DNA from: DASZMX01 sp035551475
GTDB lineage: Bacteria; Verrucomicrobiota; Verrucomicrobiia; Limisphaerales; Palsa-1400
Length of the DNA: 52,042 nt
Assembly (NCBI GenBank): GCA_035551475.1
Contig: DASZMX010000007.1
Location: forward strand, 1 to 52,042
Direction: 5' to 3'
The position numbers were made by a program, and so were the translations under genes. The notes beneath the pieces are model-generated. The model worked only from the letters and a program-made list of their open reading frames with translations, was not told where the DNA came from and ran no database searches. Positions 40,301 through 50,800 of the stretch are shown one piece after another (position 1 is the first letter of the stretch; the number at the start of each line of letters is the position of its first letter).

Positions 40301-40764
40301 GAGCGGATAATGATGGGCTTCTCGAAAAAATAATCCTGGCCGCCGGCTTTCCAGGCAACCCGCACGCGCCAGAGCCCGGCGCGCAAAGCGCGGGAGTCGA
40401 TGGCTTGCCGTCCGGCGGCGTCCAGCGCCAGCGCGACGTCGCGATCCAGCTCGGAATCGGAGGGACGATAAAGCGAAATTTCGCCCGCCAAATCGTTGGT
40501 CTTGACAGAGGGAAGACTGACGGTGATCGATTGGCGCGCCCGGTCGTAATCAATGGCGGCGTGCGCCATGATGGGAGCGGTGCGCCGCTCGCGGTCGATC
40601 TGCTGTTGAAAACGGATTTCCTGATCGTAATAGTCCGCGCGCACCAACTCCATGTGCTGGCGCGAGGCAAAAATAACGAAGCCCACAATATAGACCACGA
40701 ATACGACGAAAAATAAAAAGAGGCCGGCGGGCCAAGGATTTCCAGCGAACTGATTTTTCAGCAT
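40297..40764 (-). CDS. FixH-family protein
   Basis: The 155-residue protein has one N-terminal helix (WPAGLFLFFVVFVVYIVGFV) followed by MELVRADYYDQEIRFQQQID, the characteristic start of FixH/CcoH proteins. A periplasmic beta domain follows (ISLYRPSDSELDRDVALALD; LRAGLWRVRVAWKAGGQDYF). FixH supports copper delivery and assembly of cbb3-type cytochrome oxidase. It lies 12 bases after ccoG. Confidence 0.92.
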   Translation of the reverse strand: MLKNQFAGNPWPAGLFLFFVVFVVYIVGFVIFASRQHMELVRADYYDQEIRFQQQIDRERRTAPIMAHAAIDYDRARQSITVSLPSVKTNDLAGEISLYRPSDSELDRDVALALDAAGRQAIDSRALRAGLWRVRVAWKAGGQDYFFEKPIIIRS

Positions 40765-40776
40765 AAATATATGGGG

Positions 40777-42198
40777 TTAATCGCGCGGCCCGAGAAAGGA
40801 GGCGCGGACGGTTTGCAGACGGCGGCCATCAGCATACACGCCAATGTGAAATTGTTTTTGACCGTGGGAGACCAATTCCGGCGCCAGCTCGATCAGCACG
40901 GATGTTTCAGCCAGCTCCTCTTTGGGCACCACAAGATGGGCGCGGCCCATGAGGGTTAATTTTCCAGGCACGTCCTCGAGTTTGAGCTGCACGGGAATGG
41001 GACGGGACGTTTTATTGACCAACTGCAGCGTGTAGAGGTTCTCCAGCCGCCCGCCCGGCAAGGTCTGGAAGAGCGAGCCGGGCGCGCGCAGCAGCGTGGC
41101 TTCCACGTCCGGACGCGTCAAGACGAGGAACACCAGCAGGCTGGCCAGCGTGAGGAGCAGCCCCGCATAACCCAACATGCGGGGAGTAAGCCGAAATTTC
41201 TGGCCTTTTTCGATGGCGTTCAAGGAGGCGTAACGAATCAAACCCGCCGGACGGCTCCGGCGCGACATGACGCTGTCGCAAGCGTCCATGCACGCGGTGC
41301 AATTGACGCATTCCATTTGGATGCCGTCGCGAATATCGATGCCCGTGGGGCAGACCGCCACGCAAAGTTTGCAATCGACGCAATCCCCGGCGCCTCCGAC
41401 GGCGCGGGCGGAAACGGGAGCGCGTTTCTCGCCGCGTTTGTAATCGTATGCGACCACGATGGTGTTTTCGTCCAGCACGGTGGATTGCAGGCGGCCATAG
41501 GGGCAGATGAAGGTGCACGCCTGCTCGCGAAAACGAGCGAAGATCGCATAGAATAAACCCGTGAAGGCCAGCATAAAGCCGAGCCCCTCCAGATGGCGCG
41601 CGGGCGGATCGGTGACGATCACTGTCAACTGATCAATGCCAATAATATAACTCAGCAGCAGATTGCTGATGACGAAAGAAAGCGCAAAAAAGGCGGTGTG
41701 CTTGAAAATGCGCAGGCGGATTTTGCGGGCGTTCCAGGGGCCTTGCGCCAATGCACGTTGCGCGCGGCCATCGCCCTCGATGCCATATTCAATCCGCCGA
41801 AAAACCATTTCCATGAGAAGCGTTTGCGGACAGACCCAACCGCACCACAGGCGGCCATATGCGGCCGTGAAAATCATGATGCTCGTGAAATACAGGAGGA
41901 GCGCGATGGCGACCAACGCCATGTCTTGCGGCCAGAAAATGTGCCCCAGCACAGAGAAACGCCGCGTGACGAGATTGATCATCAGGAGCGGGTTGCCGTT
42001 GATTTTGATGAAGGGCCCGGCAAAGAGCGCCGCGAGCAGGACCCAGCTCACGGCTTTGCGCCGCTCATAGAAACGGCCCTTGGGTTGGCGCGGATACAGC
42101 CAGCGGCGCCGCCCCGCCGCGTCCGCCGTCGCGATATGGTCGCGGAAATCCCGCCAATCGGGCGGGCGCACGTTGGAATCTGGCAGCGTGGCGTTCAC
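40777..42198 (-). CDS. ccoG: Cytochrome c oxidase accessory protein CcoG (FixG/RdxA)
   Basis: The 473-residue protein has membrane helices and polyferredoxin-type clusters. Seen are the first cysteines CGWVCPQTLLMEMVFRRIEY, ACTFICPYGRLQSTVLDENT, and the two 4Fe-4S motifs CVDCKLCVAVCPTGIDI and CVNCTACMDACDSVM. The C-terminus has an immunoglobulin-like FixG domain (YTLQLVNKTSRPIPVQLKLE). CcoG reduces copper for cbb3 oxidase maturation. No oxidase structural genes lie upstream; the neighbour there is a propeller protein. Confidence 0.95.
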   Translation of the reverse strand: MNATLPDSNVRPPDWRDFRDHIATADAAGRRRWLYPRQPKGRFYERRKAVSWVLLAALFAGPFIKINGNPLLMINLVTRRFSVLGHIFWPQDMALVAIALLLYFTSIMIFTAAYGRLWCGWVCPQTLLMEMVFRRIEYGIEGDGRAQRALAQGPWNARKIRLRIFKHTAFFALSFVISNLLLSYIIGIDQLTVIVTDPPARHLEGLGFMLAFTGLFYAIFARFREQACTFICPYGRLQSTVLDENTIVVAYDYKRGEKRAPVSARAVGGAGDCVDCKLCVAVCPTGIDIRDGIQMECVNCTACMDACDSVMSRRSRPAGLIRYASLNAIEKGQKFRLTPRMLGYAGLLLTLASLLVFLVLTRPDVEATLLRAPGSLFQTLPGGRLENLYTLQLVNKTSRPIPVQLKLEDVPGKLTLMGRAHLVVPKEELAETSVLIELAPELVSHGQKQFHIGVYADGRRLQTVRASFLGPRD

Positions 42199-42303
42199 AG
42201 GATGGCTGACGGGCAGCGCACGTTGCCATCATCGGTCGAGCGGAGGCTTTTGCTCTCCACCGAAATTGCCAATCGATTGCCAATTTTTGCGGCGGAAGCG
42301 CCG

Positions 42304-43575
42304 CTAAGGCGCGGCGTCGAGGCTGACGCCTTCGCGCGTGCTGCGGGCGTAGATGCGGCCCTCGCTGATCGTGGGGACGTTCCAGCATTTGCCCGCCAGG
42401 ACGTGAGTCCGCGAAATCTCGGTGTAGGCTTCGGGAGTGGCTTTGATCAGGACGAGATCGCCCGCGTCCGTCAAGACGAGGATGGAGCCATTCACCAGCG
42501 TGCAGCCGCCGGGGCCAAAGCCCGGCTGCGTCCAGCGCACATGGCCGGTGGCCAGCTCCACGCATTCCAGCGGGGCGCTGCCGAACTTCGCCTTGTCAAA
42601 TATACCATAAAGAAAACCGTCCCGGCACACGGGCGTGCTCCAATGGTTGCCGGCCTTGTCGCCGCTGTTCATCCAGAGTTTTTCGGCGGTGAATTGGCCG
42701 TCTTTGCGTGCAATGCGGCAGGCGCTCGAACCCACGCCATAGGCATTGGCGCAATACACGATGTCGCCGGAAACCACCGGCGAAATGGCGCTGGAGGTGC
42801 GATACGGAAAGGGATACCGCCAGAGAACCGCGCCGGTCCGGGGCTCCACCGCCACCAGCCCGGTTTGTGTAAAGAAGATGATCTGGCGCTGGCCGAGGAT
42901 GGTTGCCGCGGTGGGCGTGGATTGGGTCATCCCGTCGTCCTGGCCTTTCCAAACCACGTGGCCGTCCTTTTTGTCGAACGCCAGCAACGCCTCGCCGATC
43001 CCGCCGCCCGCCACATACACCAGCTCCCCTTCGACCAAAGGCGAGGCCGCGCTTTCCCAATGAATGTTCCGCCCCGCGTGTTCCTTAATCAGGTCGCACG
43101 CCCAAATTTGCCGGCCGGATTTGGCGTCGAAACATTTTAGAACCATGCGCGCGGAATAGACGTAAACTTTGCCGTCATCGTACGAGGGCGTGGAACGCGG
43201 CCCATCGCCGCCGTTGTTGCCCGGCGCGCCGGCGCCGCCGCCGCCGTCGTATTTGGCGATGCCCAGCGGCGCCGTCCAAAGCTGTTTCCCGGTCGCGGCA
43301 TCCAACGCTTCACACACCTCCTGCTCGGCGCCATCGACCTCCGCTGTAACCAACGTGAAAACTTCCCCGCCGCCAAAAGTAATCGCGCTAAAGCCGTTGG
43401 GCATCGGCGTTTTCCAGACCGGCTGCAACGCCGCGGCCGCCCAATTGGTGCGAATTTTTTCCGGGGACGAGCCATCAGAATTCGGCCCGCGATACTGGCT
43501 CCAATTTGCCGCCGGCAGGGAGCCGAGGGAAATTCCCAGAAACAAGGCCGTCCATGAGCGAGAGGTGGTGGTCAT
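42304..43575 (-). CDS. Secreted PQQ-type beta-propeller protein
   Basis: The 423-residue protein has a signal peptide (SWTALFLGISLGSLPAA) and then NWSQYRGPNSDG, the usual opening of planctomycete/verrucomicrobial PQQ-like propellers. Blade motifs follow: EALDAATGKQLWTAPLGIAK, KCFDAKSGRQIWACDLIKEH, LAFDKKDGHVVWKGQDDGMT and VAVEPRTGAVLWRYPFPYRT. BamB and alcohol dehydrogenases share the fold, but no PQQ-binding or catalytic residues can be assigned, and BamB function is unlikely given the domain start. It is a monocistronic minus-strand gene. Confidence 0.88.
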   Translation of the reverse strand: MTTTSRSWTALFLGISLGSLPAANWSQYRGPNSDGSSPEKIRTNWAAAALQPVWKTPMPNGFSAITFGGGEVFTLVTAEVDGAEQEVCEALDAATGKQLWTAPLGIAKYDGGGGAGAPGNNGGDGPRSTPSYDDGKVYVYSARMVLKCFDAKSGRQIWACDLIKEHAGRNIHWESAASPLVEGELVYVAGGGIGEALLAFDKKDGHVVWKGQDDGMTQSTPTAATILGQRQIIFFTQTGLVAVEPRTGAVLWRYPFPYRTSSAISPVVSGDIVYCANAYGVGSSACRIARKDGQFTAEKLWMNSGDKAGNHWSTPVCRDGFLYGIFDKAKFGSAPLECVELATGHVRWTQPGFGPGGCTLVNGSILVLTDAGDLVLIKATPEAYTEISRTHVLAGKCWNVPTISEGRIYARSTREGVSLDAAP

Positions 43576-43622
43576 GGCGGAATACTTCTCAGAATCCGGC
43601 GGGGCGTCAACTATGCAAAAGG

Positions 43623-44348
43623 CTAGGGCGCGGTCGTGGCGCGATAAAATTGGCGCGGCGAAGATGGCGCCACCACAAAGGGAAAGGGCGCGGAGCCAAA
43701 CGTATTTGTCGAGACCGGCTGCCAATTCGCGAGATTGGTCGAGGTTTGCAGAACGAATTTCTGGCCCGGCGCGCCAGCCAGAGAGAACCCAACTTGCCCA
43801 TCGGATCGCGATGCGCCCGCCACGAAGCTGGGCCGCACGACGCCGGGGCGCGCTTGCAGGGAGACATCAGCCACAAAGAATGTGGGCGCCGCGGCATCGT
43901 TGAAATTGTAAATGTAAAAGCCATTCAACGCAGGAGAATTGCTCGCTCCCAGCGCCGCCAGCGGAATGACAAAGTTCGTCCAGACATTGGGCAGCAGTTC
44001 CGGCAGCGGAAACGCCGCCTGCGGAATGCCATTGAGCAGCGCCTGCACCGACAGAGACTGGCCTCCCGCCGCGCCGCCGTGCAGCCAAAAAATTAAATTG
44101 GCGTAAGGCGACGCGTCGAAAGCTGGCGCGCGCAAATCCAATGCCTCGAACGGTCCGCAGTTTACAGCCATCACCAGCGCGCCGTCGTTCGGGGACAACG
44201 GCGAATTCGTGAGCGCCGTGGCGGCCCAAGGTTGGACGAACCAGCCATTTTGAAAATTATCGGCGAAAATCTCCTGATCGGCGCGCGCGGCAAATCCGGC
44301 GAGAAGCGCGCCCGCCATCGCGGCGAGGATTTTCGCGGGGGACGTCAC
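43623..44348 (-). CDS. Secreted protein with C-terminal 'FYRA' module
   Basis: The 241-residue protein has a signal peptide (ILAAMAGALLAGFAARA). The middle (DASPYANLIFWLHGGAAGGQ, FPLPELLPNVWTNFVIPLAA) resembles carbohydrate-binding or jelly-roll domains. The C-terminus FVLQTSTNLANWQPVSTNTF with RQFYRAT is a module repeated in many secreted verrucomicrobial proteins and also in the large proteins further right. The GTG start overlaps the stop of the OmpR-type regulator gene, so it may be under its control. Confidence 0.78.
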   Translation of the reverse strand: MTSPAKILAAMAGALLAGFAARADQEIFADNFQNGWFVQPWAATALTNSPLSPNDGALVMAVNCGPFEALDLRAPAFDASPYANLIFWLHGGAAGGQSLSVQALLNGIPQAAFPLPELLPNVWTNFVIPLAALGASNSPALNGFYIYNFNDAAAPTFFVADVSLQARPGVVRPSFVAGASRSDGQVGFSLAGAPGQKFVLQTSTNLANWQPVSTNTFGSAPFPFVVAPSSPRQFYRATTAP

Positions 44349-45028
44349 TCTTCCTTAAAGCGGTAGCCCACGCCGCGCACGGTATCCAGGTAGCTGGCCG
44401 CCGCGCCGAGTTTGTCGCGCAAGCGCCGCATGTGGGTGTCCACGGTGCGGGTGTCGATGACGCTATTATAACCCCAGACATCCTTGAGCAATTGTTCGCG
44501 GGATTGCACCCGGCCCTTGCGCTCCGCCAGCAGCGCCACAAGTTTGAATTCCGTGACCGTGAGATCCAAATCCTTGCCGCGAAACGTCACGCTATGGCGG
44601 GGCAGATCGATCACCAAATCGCCGCACTGCATTCGCTCCCCGGCCGTCGGAGGCGCGTGGCGCGTCAGCAATTTTTTTATCCGCAAGACCAATTCGCGCG
44701 GACTGAACGGCTTCGTCATGTAATCATCCGCGCCCAGCTCCAAGCCCACCACCCGATCCACCTCCGAGGCCTTCGCCGTCAACATGATAATGGGAATGCC
44801 CGCCGTCTTCGCATCGCGGCGCAAGCCTTTGCACACCTCCAAGCCGTCCGACTCCGGCAGCAGCACATCGAGCACGATGAGATGAGGCGCCTGGCTATGG
44901 GCCTTGCGCAGCGCATCGGCTCCATCGGCCGCCGTCACCACCTCGTATCCTGCGGACTTAAGATTGACCCCGACCATTTCCAAAATGTCCGGTTCATCGT
45001 CCACGATGAGAATTTTCTGCTTAGCCAT
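44345..45028 (-). CDS. OmpR/PhoB-type response regulator
   Basis: The 227-residue protein (an ATG at 45037 would add three residues) has a receiver (ILIVDDEPDILEMVGVNLKS; LIVLDVLLPESDGLEVCKGL; IMLTAKASEVDRVVGLELGA; YMTKPFSPRELVLRI). A winged-helix domain follows (LTVTEFKLVALLAERKGRVQ; VIDTRTVDTHMRRLRDKLGA; VRGVGYRFKEE). It should bind tandem DNA repeats after phosphorylation. No sensor kinase follows; the next gene encodes a secreted protein. A PhoB identity cannot be claimed because no pho genes adjoin. Confidence 0.94.
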   Translation of the reverse strand: MAKQKILIVDDEPDILEMVGVNLKSAGYEVVTAADGADALRKAHSQAPHLIVLDVLLPESDGLEVCKGLRRDAKTAGIPIIMLTAKASEVDRVVGLELGADDYMTKPFSPRELVLRIKKLLTRHAPPTAGERMQCGDLVIDLPRHSVTFRGKDLDLTVTEFKLVALLAERKGRVQSREQLLKDVWGYNSVIDTRTVDTHMRRLRDKLGAAASYLDTVRGVGYRFKEE

Positions 45029-45377
45029 CGACGCCATGATTGCAACCCGACTTGGGGAGTCAACCTTGATCGGCGCCAAAAATCCGACGCGAATTTCCAC
45101 ACTGCTTCTCGCGAAACAACATCCGCCACCCGTTCGATCGATGACCGATTATCTGTCATAGGTATAACACTTTATTGGTCATGGCCCAGGGCGCATTCCT
45201 GATGGGGTGTTATTTTTTAAACCTTCTTTTGGTCAGCGCCGCGAAGCCTGTTTAACGATGGCAGAGGAGCCGTATTTCTCGAAAGCCGCGCTTCCGCGCG
45301 AACCTTATCGAGTGGTCTTCGACGGTCGCCACGCCACAAAATTTCCGCGCGCGACTCCGGGTGAAGTCCTCCGCCGC
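45029..45377. other. Spacer upstream of the OmpR-type regulator
   Basis: No convincing gene is seen. On the minus strand TATACC/GATAAT-like boxes are present but without good -35 partners. A plus-strand frame from 45207 runs into the opposite gene and has shadow-like composition. Confidence 0.4.
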
Positions 45378-47846
45378 TTAGGGCACGATCACCCGGTAAA
45401 AACGCGCCTCGCCCGGGGTGTCAGTGAAGCCCGAGACACCGTTGGTCACGGGAACCTGGACCAGCGTTTGCCAATTCGTCAAATCGGTTGAGGACAAAAT
45501 CGTGGCGGTCGGAGCGCCGTTGGCCGTGATCGCGAAATCGACGCTGCCGTTGACATGCGGCACAACGGAGGTGGAGTTAATCGCCGGCAGATCAACAATG
45601 CTGAAGGGCGCACTGCTCGCGGTGAAAACCGCGGGGTTTTTCGCGCTGCTGATTTTGAGCGAATAATCGCTGCCTGCGGCGCGGCTGCCTGAGATGGTCC
45701 ATTTATAGGCGGCGGCATTTGGAGAGTTGCTGATGATGTTGCCGAGAAATACGCCGGCCTTGTAAAGGCCAATGATGATGTTGTCGCTGACGTCGCCTTT
45801 CCATTGTACGAAATGTGAAACGCCCCGGCGCCAGGCTTCGCCCCCATTGGGCGCGGTAATTTGCAGAAAGGGCGCCGCGGTCTGGAATGTGTTGGTGGCC
45901 CAATCCCCCTGGCCGCCGTCGTTCACCGTGCCGACCCGCCAATAATAAAGCGTCGCCGGGGCGGCGTTGCTCCAGACATATTCGGCGTCGGTCTGATAGG
46001 GCATATCGACCACGGGACTGGCGAAATCCGGCGTGGTGGACACTTGCAGTTCGTAATAGGCGGCAAACCCGGCGGGCGACCACGACAGCCAGATCGGAAG
46101 TGTTTGATTGACAACATCCGCCTCGTTGGGAGCGGCCTTCAAGGGCGCGATGACTTCCAAGGGCTGGACGCCCGGATACGTCACCACGGCATTCAAAATG
46201 GGCGGCAAAGGAATCTCAGCGATGTCCGGATAGCCGAAGGTAAATTCGCCCAATTGGTTGGCTTGCGCATTTAAGGTCAGGCTGGCGCTGAGCGTCCCGT
46301 CGATGGAGCTGTAACTGGTCGTTTGGGGCAAGAACAGGCCGGCGCCGACGGTCGGACGATAATAGATCGTCACATTGGCAGGATTGGTCAGGTTGAAACT
46401 GGCAGTGTCGAAAGTCACGGTCGCATCGAGGCTGGAAATCGCCGTCTCGCCGATCTGCACCCGCACGGGCAAAATCACGGGCGGCTTGCCATTGAACAAG
46501 GGATAAACGGGCGAATACGGATCCCGGGTGACCGACACAGCGTTGTAGCCGCCCCCGCCGCCATTGACCTGCAACGTCACGCCGGTGTCGCCGCATGTGT
46601 AGGTGTTGCCCGTGGCAATTTCCGTCAGGCGCGCCTGGTCAGATTGCGTTTCCGGCGGATAGACAAACCGCACGGCGCGATAGCTGGCCACGAGGCGGTC
46701 GTTAAATTTCAGTTCGTAAACCACCCGGCCGGAAGGCGTCACCTCCGTGCAAGCGGGCACTTGCGCGTTGGTCGAGCCGGGCGTGTTCGCGCCGCCGCCC
46801 CACCCGATGAAGGTGTTGCCGTTGGGCAGACGCTGGGCGCTGCCGGTGTGCCACGTGTAAATGGGCGTGGCAGGCGTGTAACTCCAGACGAGCGTGGCAA
46901 TCTTGTTGACCTCATCCAGCTTATATTCGTAAACCTTGGAAGAACGCGTCCCGAGTTGGTCGCCATTGCAGAAGATCAGGATATCGCCATTGGTCAGGCG
47001 GTTCAGGTTATGACCCCAAAAATGCGTCGCCGCCACCTGCGGGTCTTCCCCCACAAACGTAAACTGGTTGGCCCAGCCACCCAGGCGCCACATGACTGCG
47101 CCCGTCTGCCGGTTGATTTTTTCCACATCCGCGGTGAAGGCGGAGATGAGCAGGTTGCCATCATTGTCCATGGTGAACGCGTTAAGGTGAAAAGCATCCA
47201 CCACCTGATTGAGGTCGGCGGTGAACGTGTTTAACACCGGCCCATAAAAATCCTGGAATGTGTAATGGTCCCAGGAGCGCCACTGCCAGACCACGTTGCG
47301 CTGCTCGTTCAACTCCTGCACGACCGCGCCCGAGACGAGCGCGTTCGGATAGCCGCCTGTCACCAAGCGGCTCAAATCCATGCGCGTTTGATAATAGCTC
47401 AAGGCCAGGACATTGCCATTGGGCAAGACCTCGATGTCGTGGACTTCCGGCAGGTAACCATTGCCGGTGGAGATGGTTTCCAGGAGATTGAAATTCTCGT
47501 CCATGATCTGGTGATAGACATCCCCGCCGCCCGTCCACGACAAGTTGTGATAGTATTGACTATTGTGAATGTCGCCGTCGGCCAAAACTTTTAAATCCGC
47601 CTGCGGCAACGACCCCTTCTGATACCAGATGGGCGTCCCGTCGTTTTGCAAAATCATGGAATAATATCCCACGGCGGAAGAGGTCTCCGTGACGGTGATA
47701 AAAACATTTCCCGGCGCCACCGCGTTGGAATCATAGGTTGTGACGGTCATTCCTGGAAAATCGGCCGGCAAGGCGGCTTGGGCGCCATGCGGCGCCAGGC
47801 CCGCGAGAGACAAAATGCCGGTGAAGAGGAGAGAGGTCGTTTTCAT
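45378..47846 (-). CDS. Secreted arylsulfotransferase-like propeller with C-terminal beta domains
   Basis: The 822-residue protein has a signal peptide and an arylsulfotransferase (ASST)-type propeller at about 30-400. Blade signatures are YYSMILQNDGTPIWYQKGSL, LPEVHDIEVLPNGNVLALSY, FHLNAFTMDNDGNLLISAFT, HFWGHNLNRLTNGDILIFCN and YTWHTGSAQRLPNGNTFIGW. Histidines before the blades match the family pattern. Later parts include a fibronectin-like unit (LPIWLSWSPAGFAAYYELQV), a Kre9/KNH-like unit (ITAPNGGEAWRRGVSHFVQW) and a C-terminal DLTNWQTLVQVPVTNG...RFYRV module. The catalytic role, for example sulfate transfer between phenols, is unproven. Confidence 0.85.
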   Translation of the reverse strand: MKTTSLLFTGILSLAGLAPHGAQAALPADFPGMTVTTYDSNAVAPGNVFITVTETSSAVGYYSMILQNDGTPIWYQKGSLPQADLKVLADGDIHNSQYYHNLSWTGGGDVYHQIMDENFNLLETISTGNGYLPEVHDIEVLPNGNVLALSYYQTRMDLSRLVTGGYPNALVSGAVVQELNEQRNVVWQWRSWDHYTFQDFYGPVLNTFTADLNQVVDAFHLNAFTMDNDGNLLISAFTADVEKINRQTGAVMWRLGGWANQFTFVGEDPQVAATHFWGHNLNRLTNGDILIFCNGDQLGTRSSKVYEYKLDEVNKIATLVWSYTPATPIYTWHTGSAQRLPNGNTFIGWGGGANTPGSTNAQVPACTEVTPSGRVVYELKFNDRLVASYRAVRFVYPPETQSDQARLTEIATGNTYTCGDTGVTLQVNGGGGGYNAVSVTRDPYSPVYPLFNGKPPVILPVRVQIGETAISSLDATVTFDTASFNLTNPANVTIYYRPTVGAGLFLPQTTSYSSIDGTLSASLTLNAQANQLGEFTFGYPDIAEIPLPPILNAVVTYPGVQPLEVIAPLKAAPNEADVVNQTLPIWLSWSPAGFAAYYELQVSTTPDFASPVVDMPYQTDAEYVWSNAAPATLYYWRVGTVNDGGQGDWATNTFQTAAPFLQITAPNGGEAWRRGVSHFVQWKGDVSDNIIIGLYKAGVFLGNIISNSPNAAAYKWTISGSRAAGSDYSLKISSAKNPAVFTASSAPFSIVDLPAINSTSVVPHVNGSVDFAITANGAPTATILSSTDLTNWQTLVQVPVTNGVSGFTDTPGEARFYRVIVP

Positions 47847-47897
47847 ATTCGGAAGTTTCGAGCTGGATTAAATCGCCGCGCGTTTCGCCAGATTCTC

Positions 47898-50800
47898 TCA
47901 CCAATTTTCGCCGAGAATCCCAAAATCGTTAAAATCGACCTTGCCATTTCCATCAAGGTCCGTGCTCAACCCGTTTTGTTGCTTTAACCAGTCCTGCGTC
48001 AATGTCTTGAGGTCCAGCAAATCCACCTGGCCGTCTTCATTTAAGTCCCCGGGAGCGCAATAATAAAGCGAGACATTGTCAAGAAAAACGCCCGCGGTCG
48101 AGCCGCCCAGGTTGAAGAAAATGCTCGCGTTAAAATCGGACGTGGCGGCCATGGTAAAAACGTAGCGGAAATGATTATGCGCGGGCGTGAGGAACGCGGT
48201 GGTGGTCCCGCCATAAAACTGGTTGGGCGAAGCGTCTTGCGCCACTTTCGCCTCGATGTAGCGCGTGCCCGTGGCCCAGCCGTCAAATTGCAGGACATAA
48301 GTCTTGCCCTGGATCAGGGCTTTGCCGGTTTGCTTGAGTTGAATGTTGGCGGCGGCGGAGGAGCCGTTGGTGATATAGACGTGGCTGGCGCCGCTTTCAA
48401 TGGCCCAAGTCGCGCTGGCCCCGCCAGCGACTGTCCAAGCCCACGACGTTTTCCCCTGCGAAAAATCGCCATTTTGCAACATCGCCTGCCCTGGTTTGAT
48501 GATGTTAACCGTGGCGGTCTGTTCATTCGAGGGCGGCCCTTCCACGCCCTGCCGGTTCACTGCGGTCACGCGAAAATAATAAGTCGCGCCGTTTTGCAGC
48601 GCCGTTAGACGCTTGAGCGTCGCGCCGGACGTCGCCAGGAGATTGGTGGAGTGGGAAGTCGTGCCGCCGTAAATTTTGTAGAACGCGACATTGGTGTCGC
48701 CGAATTGGTTATAAATCAGGCTGATGTTATCCGGATAAGATTCCACCAGAAGGTACGGCTGCGTCGCGGAACCGTGCCAGGCGCAGCGCCAGGTCCGGTA
48801 CGCCTCCCAACCGCCCACCCAATTCATCTCGAAAGCCTTCGTCCCATCCGGGCGCACTTCTGTCAGCTTGGGCAAGCCGCCAACCGCCCAATCGATCACC
48901 GTGTTGCCGTTGGTCAGCCGTTGCGCGTCGCCCATGTAGAACGAATACATGCTCGGCGTGGGCGTGGACGGATACTGCCACACCAGCGTCGCCGTCATCT
49001 TGTTGGTGTCAAGCACATACTCCACCCCGCGCGACATGGCGGGACTGTGCAGGTCGCCATTGTCAAACATGATGTAATCGTTGGTCGACACCATTCGCAA
49101 CGCATGCTGGTTGCGCGTGCCCTGGAGGGGATCATTGACGTATGTGAATTGATTGCGGGCGCCGCCCAGCCGCCAGATGATTTCGCCCGTGTCGCGGTTG
49201 ATTTTGGTGACTTCGCTCGTGCTGCGCGAGGAAAGCAAAATGTTTCCGTCGGTGTCCACGTCGATCGCGTTCATGTGCGGGAAATCCAGACTGTTCGCGG
49301 TCAAATCGATGAAAGCCTGCTGGTCCAGGATGTCGAAATGCTCCCAGGCGCGCCATTCCATGATCAACTCATGCTGCGGCGTGAATTCCTGCAGGGCGCA
49401 CTCCGTCACGGCCGCGTTGGGGTTGCCGCCCGCCACGTAACGGCTCATATCGACATTGCCGGTGGTGATGACCAGGACGAAGTAAGACCCGTCCGGCCGC
49501 ATCTGGAATTCATGTTCGTCCACGCTGAACCCGTTGGCCGCCCAATAATTGGTCACGAGCTGATAATTGGTGTCAAAACTATTGTAATGGTTGCCATTAT
49601 CGCGCGCCAGCATGGTCAGCAAACCGTTGGGCTGCACTTTCATGTCGCGGCGTTCATCGGGATATTTGCAGTACCAGATGGGCGCGCCGCTGTTATCAAA
49701 AATGACATTGAAGGGGTCGCCGCCCCCGCCGCGATTGTCGATGAAGATGGGATTCGGGTCCGGATTGTTGCTGGTGGTGATGCTAATCCACGGAAAATCG
49801 CTCGGCACCGAAACGCCGTTAGGCATGATGCCCGCCACCCCGATGGAGGCGTTCACGGGCTGCGCGAGCGGAGCCGGCGGGGAGGGGACTTGCGCCTTCA
49901 TCGGCGCCACAATCGCCTCCGCATATTTGGGGGCGCTGTCGGCCCAATGGCCCGCCACGACATATTGATATTGATAAGGCGCCAGCGGGCCGCCCGCCGT
50001 CGGCGGAATGCCGGGGGACAACGCCACCGTCACCACTTCGCCCAGCGCAAATACCCCCGTCATTTGAAACATCACCGTCCGGTGGTCGCTCGCGATTTTT
50101 GTCTGGCCGCTGTGCGCTCCGCTCACCGCGCCGGTGACATGAATGCAACTGGAAAGATTGGTGATGGCCGTGGCTGCCAGAGGATTCAGGCGCATCAGAA
50201 TGAGATTCTTCTGCGGCGAGGCATATTCCGCGCCCGGCAAAGGCGAAAGATACGCATAGCCCAGGGCGTGATAATCGTTGCGCGTCCGCACGCGCACCAC
50301 GATGGTGCGGCTGCTGGAATATTGCCCGTCCGTCGCCGTGAATTTCAGGACATACTTGCCCGGGACATCAAAACCGGCCGTGGGACTATTTGTGAACAGC
50401 GTCCAGGGCGCATTGGGAGAGCCCGCGTACGTGAAGGCCTCGCCATTGGTGGCGCCGCTCCATGTGATCCCCGCGCTGGCCGCGGGCTGCGAAAGTGCCG
50501 TCCAGCCCCACCGCAACTTGTTCGGATCATTCGGATCGGGATTGGAGGTATTGGACGGGAGCGGGTTGCCATCGTCACTTACCACCGCGGTCAACGGAAT
50601 ATTCGTGGGCGCGTCCAGATCCAGGTCGCCGGTGGCCGTGACCGTTGGGGTGTTGTTGAAGCTGCCCGAGGCGAAATGATAAAGCTGGGTCACATCCGCC
50701 GGGGTGAGCGCGCGATTGTAAAAACGCACTTCGTCAATCTGGCCCACCCATTGCCGGCGCAACGTGCCGCTGTCGATCTGCGCCCCAATCGTCACCGGAT

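Noticed and set aside
42265..42284. Direct repeat ATTGCCAAT-CG-ATTGCCAAT upstream of ccoG, considered as an FNR or Crp site
   Set aside because: It does not fit TTGAT-N4-ATCAA or the CRP consensus; a repeat of nine bases could be chance, so no operator is claimed.
45140..45170. Possible Pho box (CTGTCATA) upstream of the OmpR-type regulator
   Set aside because: Only one half-site is present; the second CTGTCA repeat at 11-base spacing is missing.
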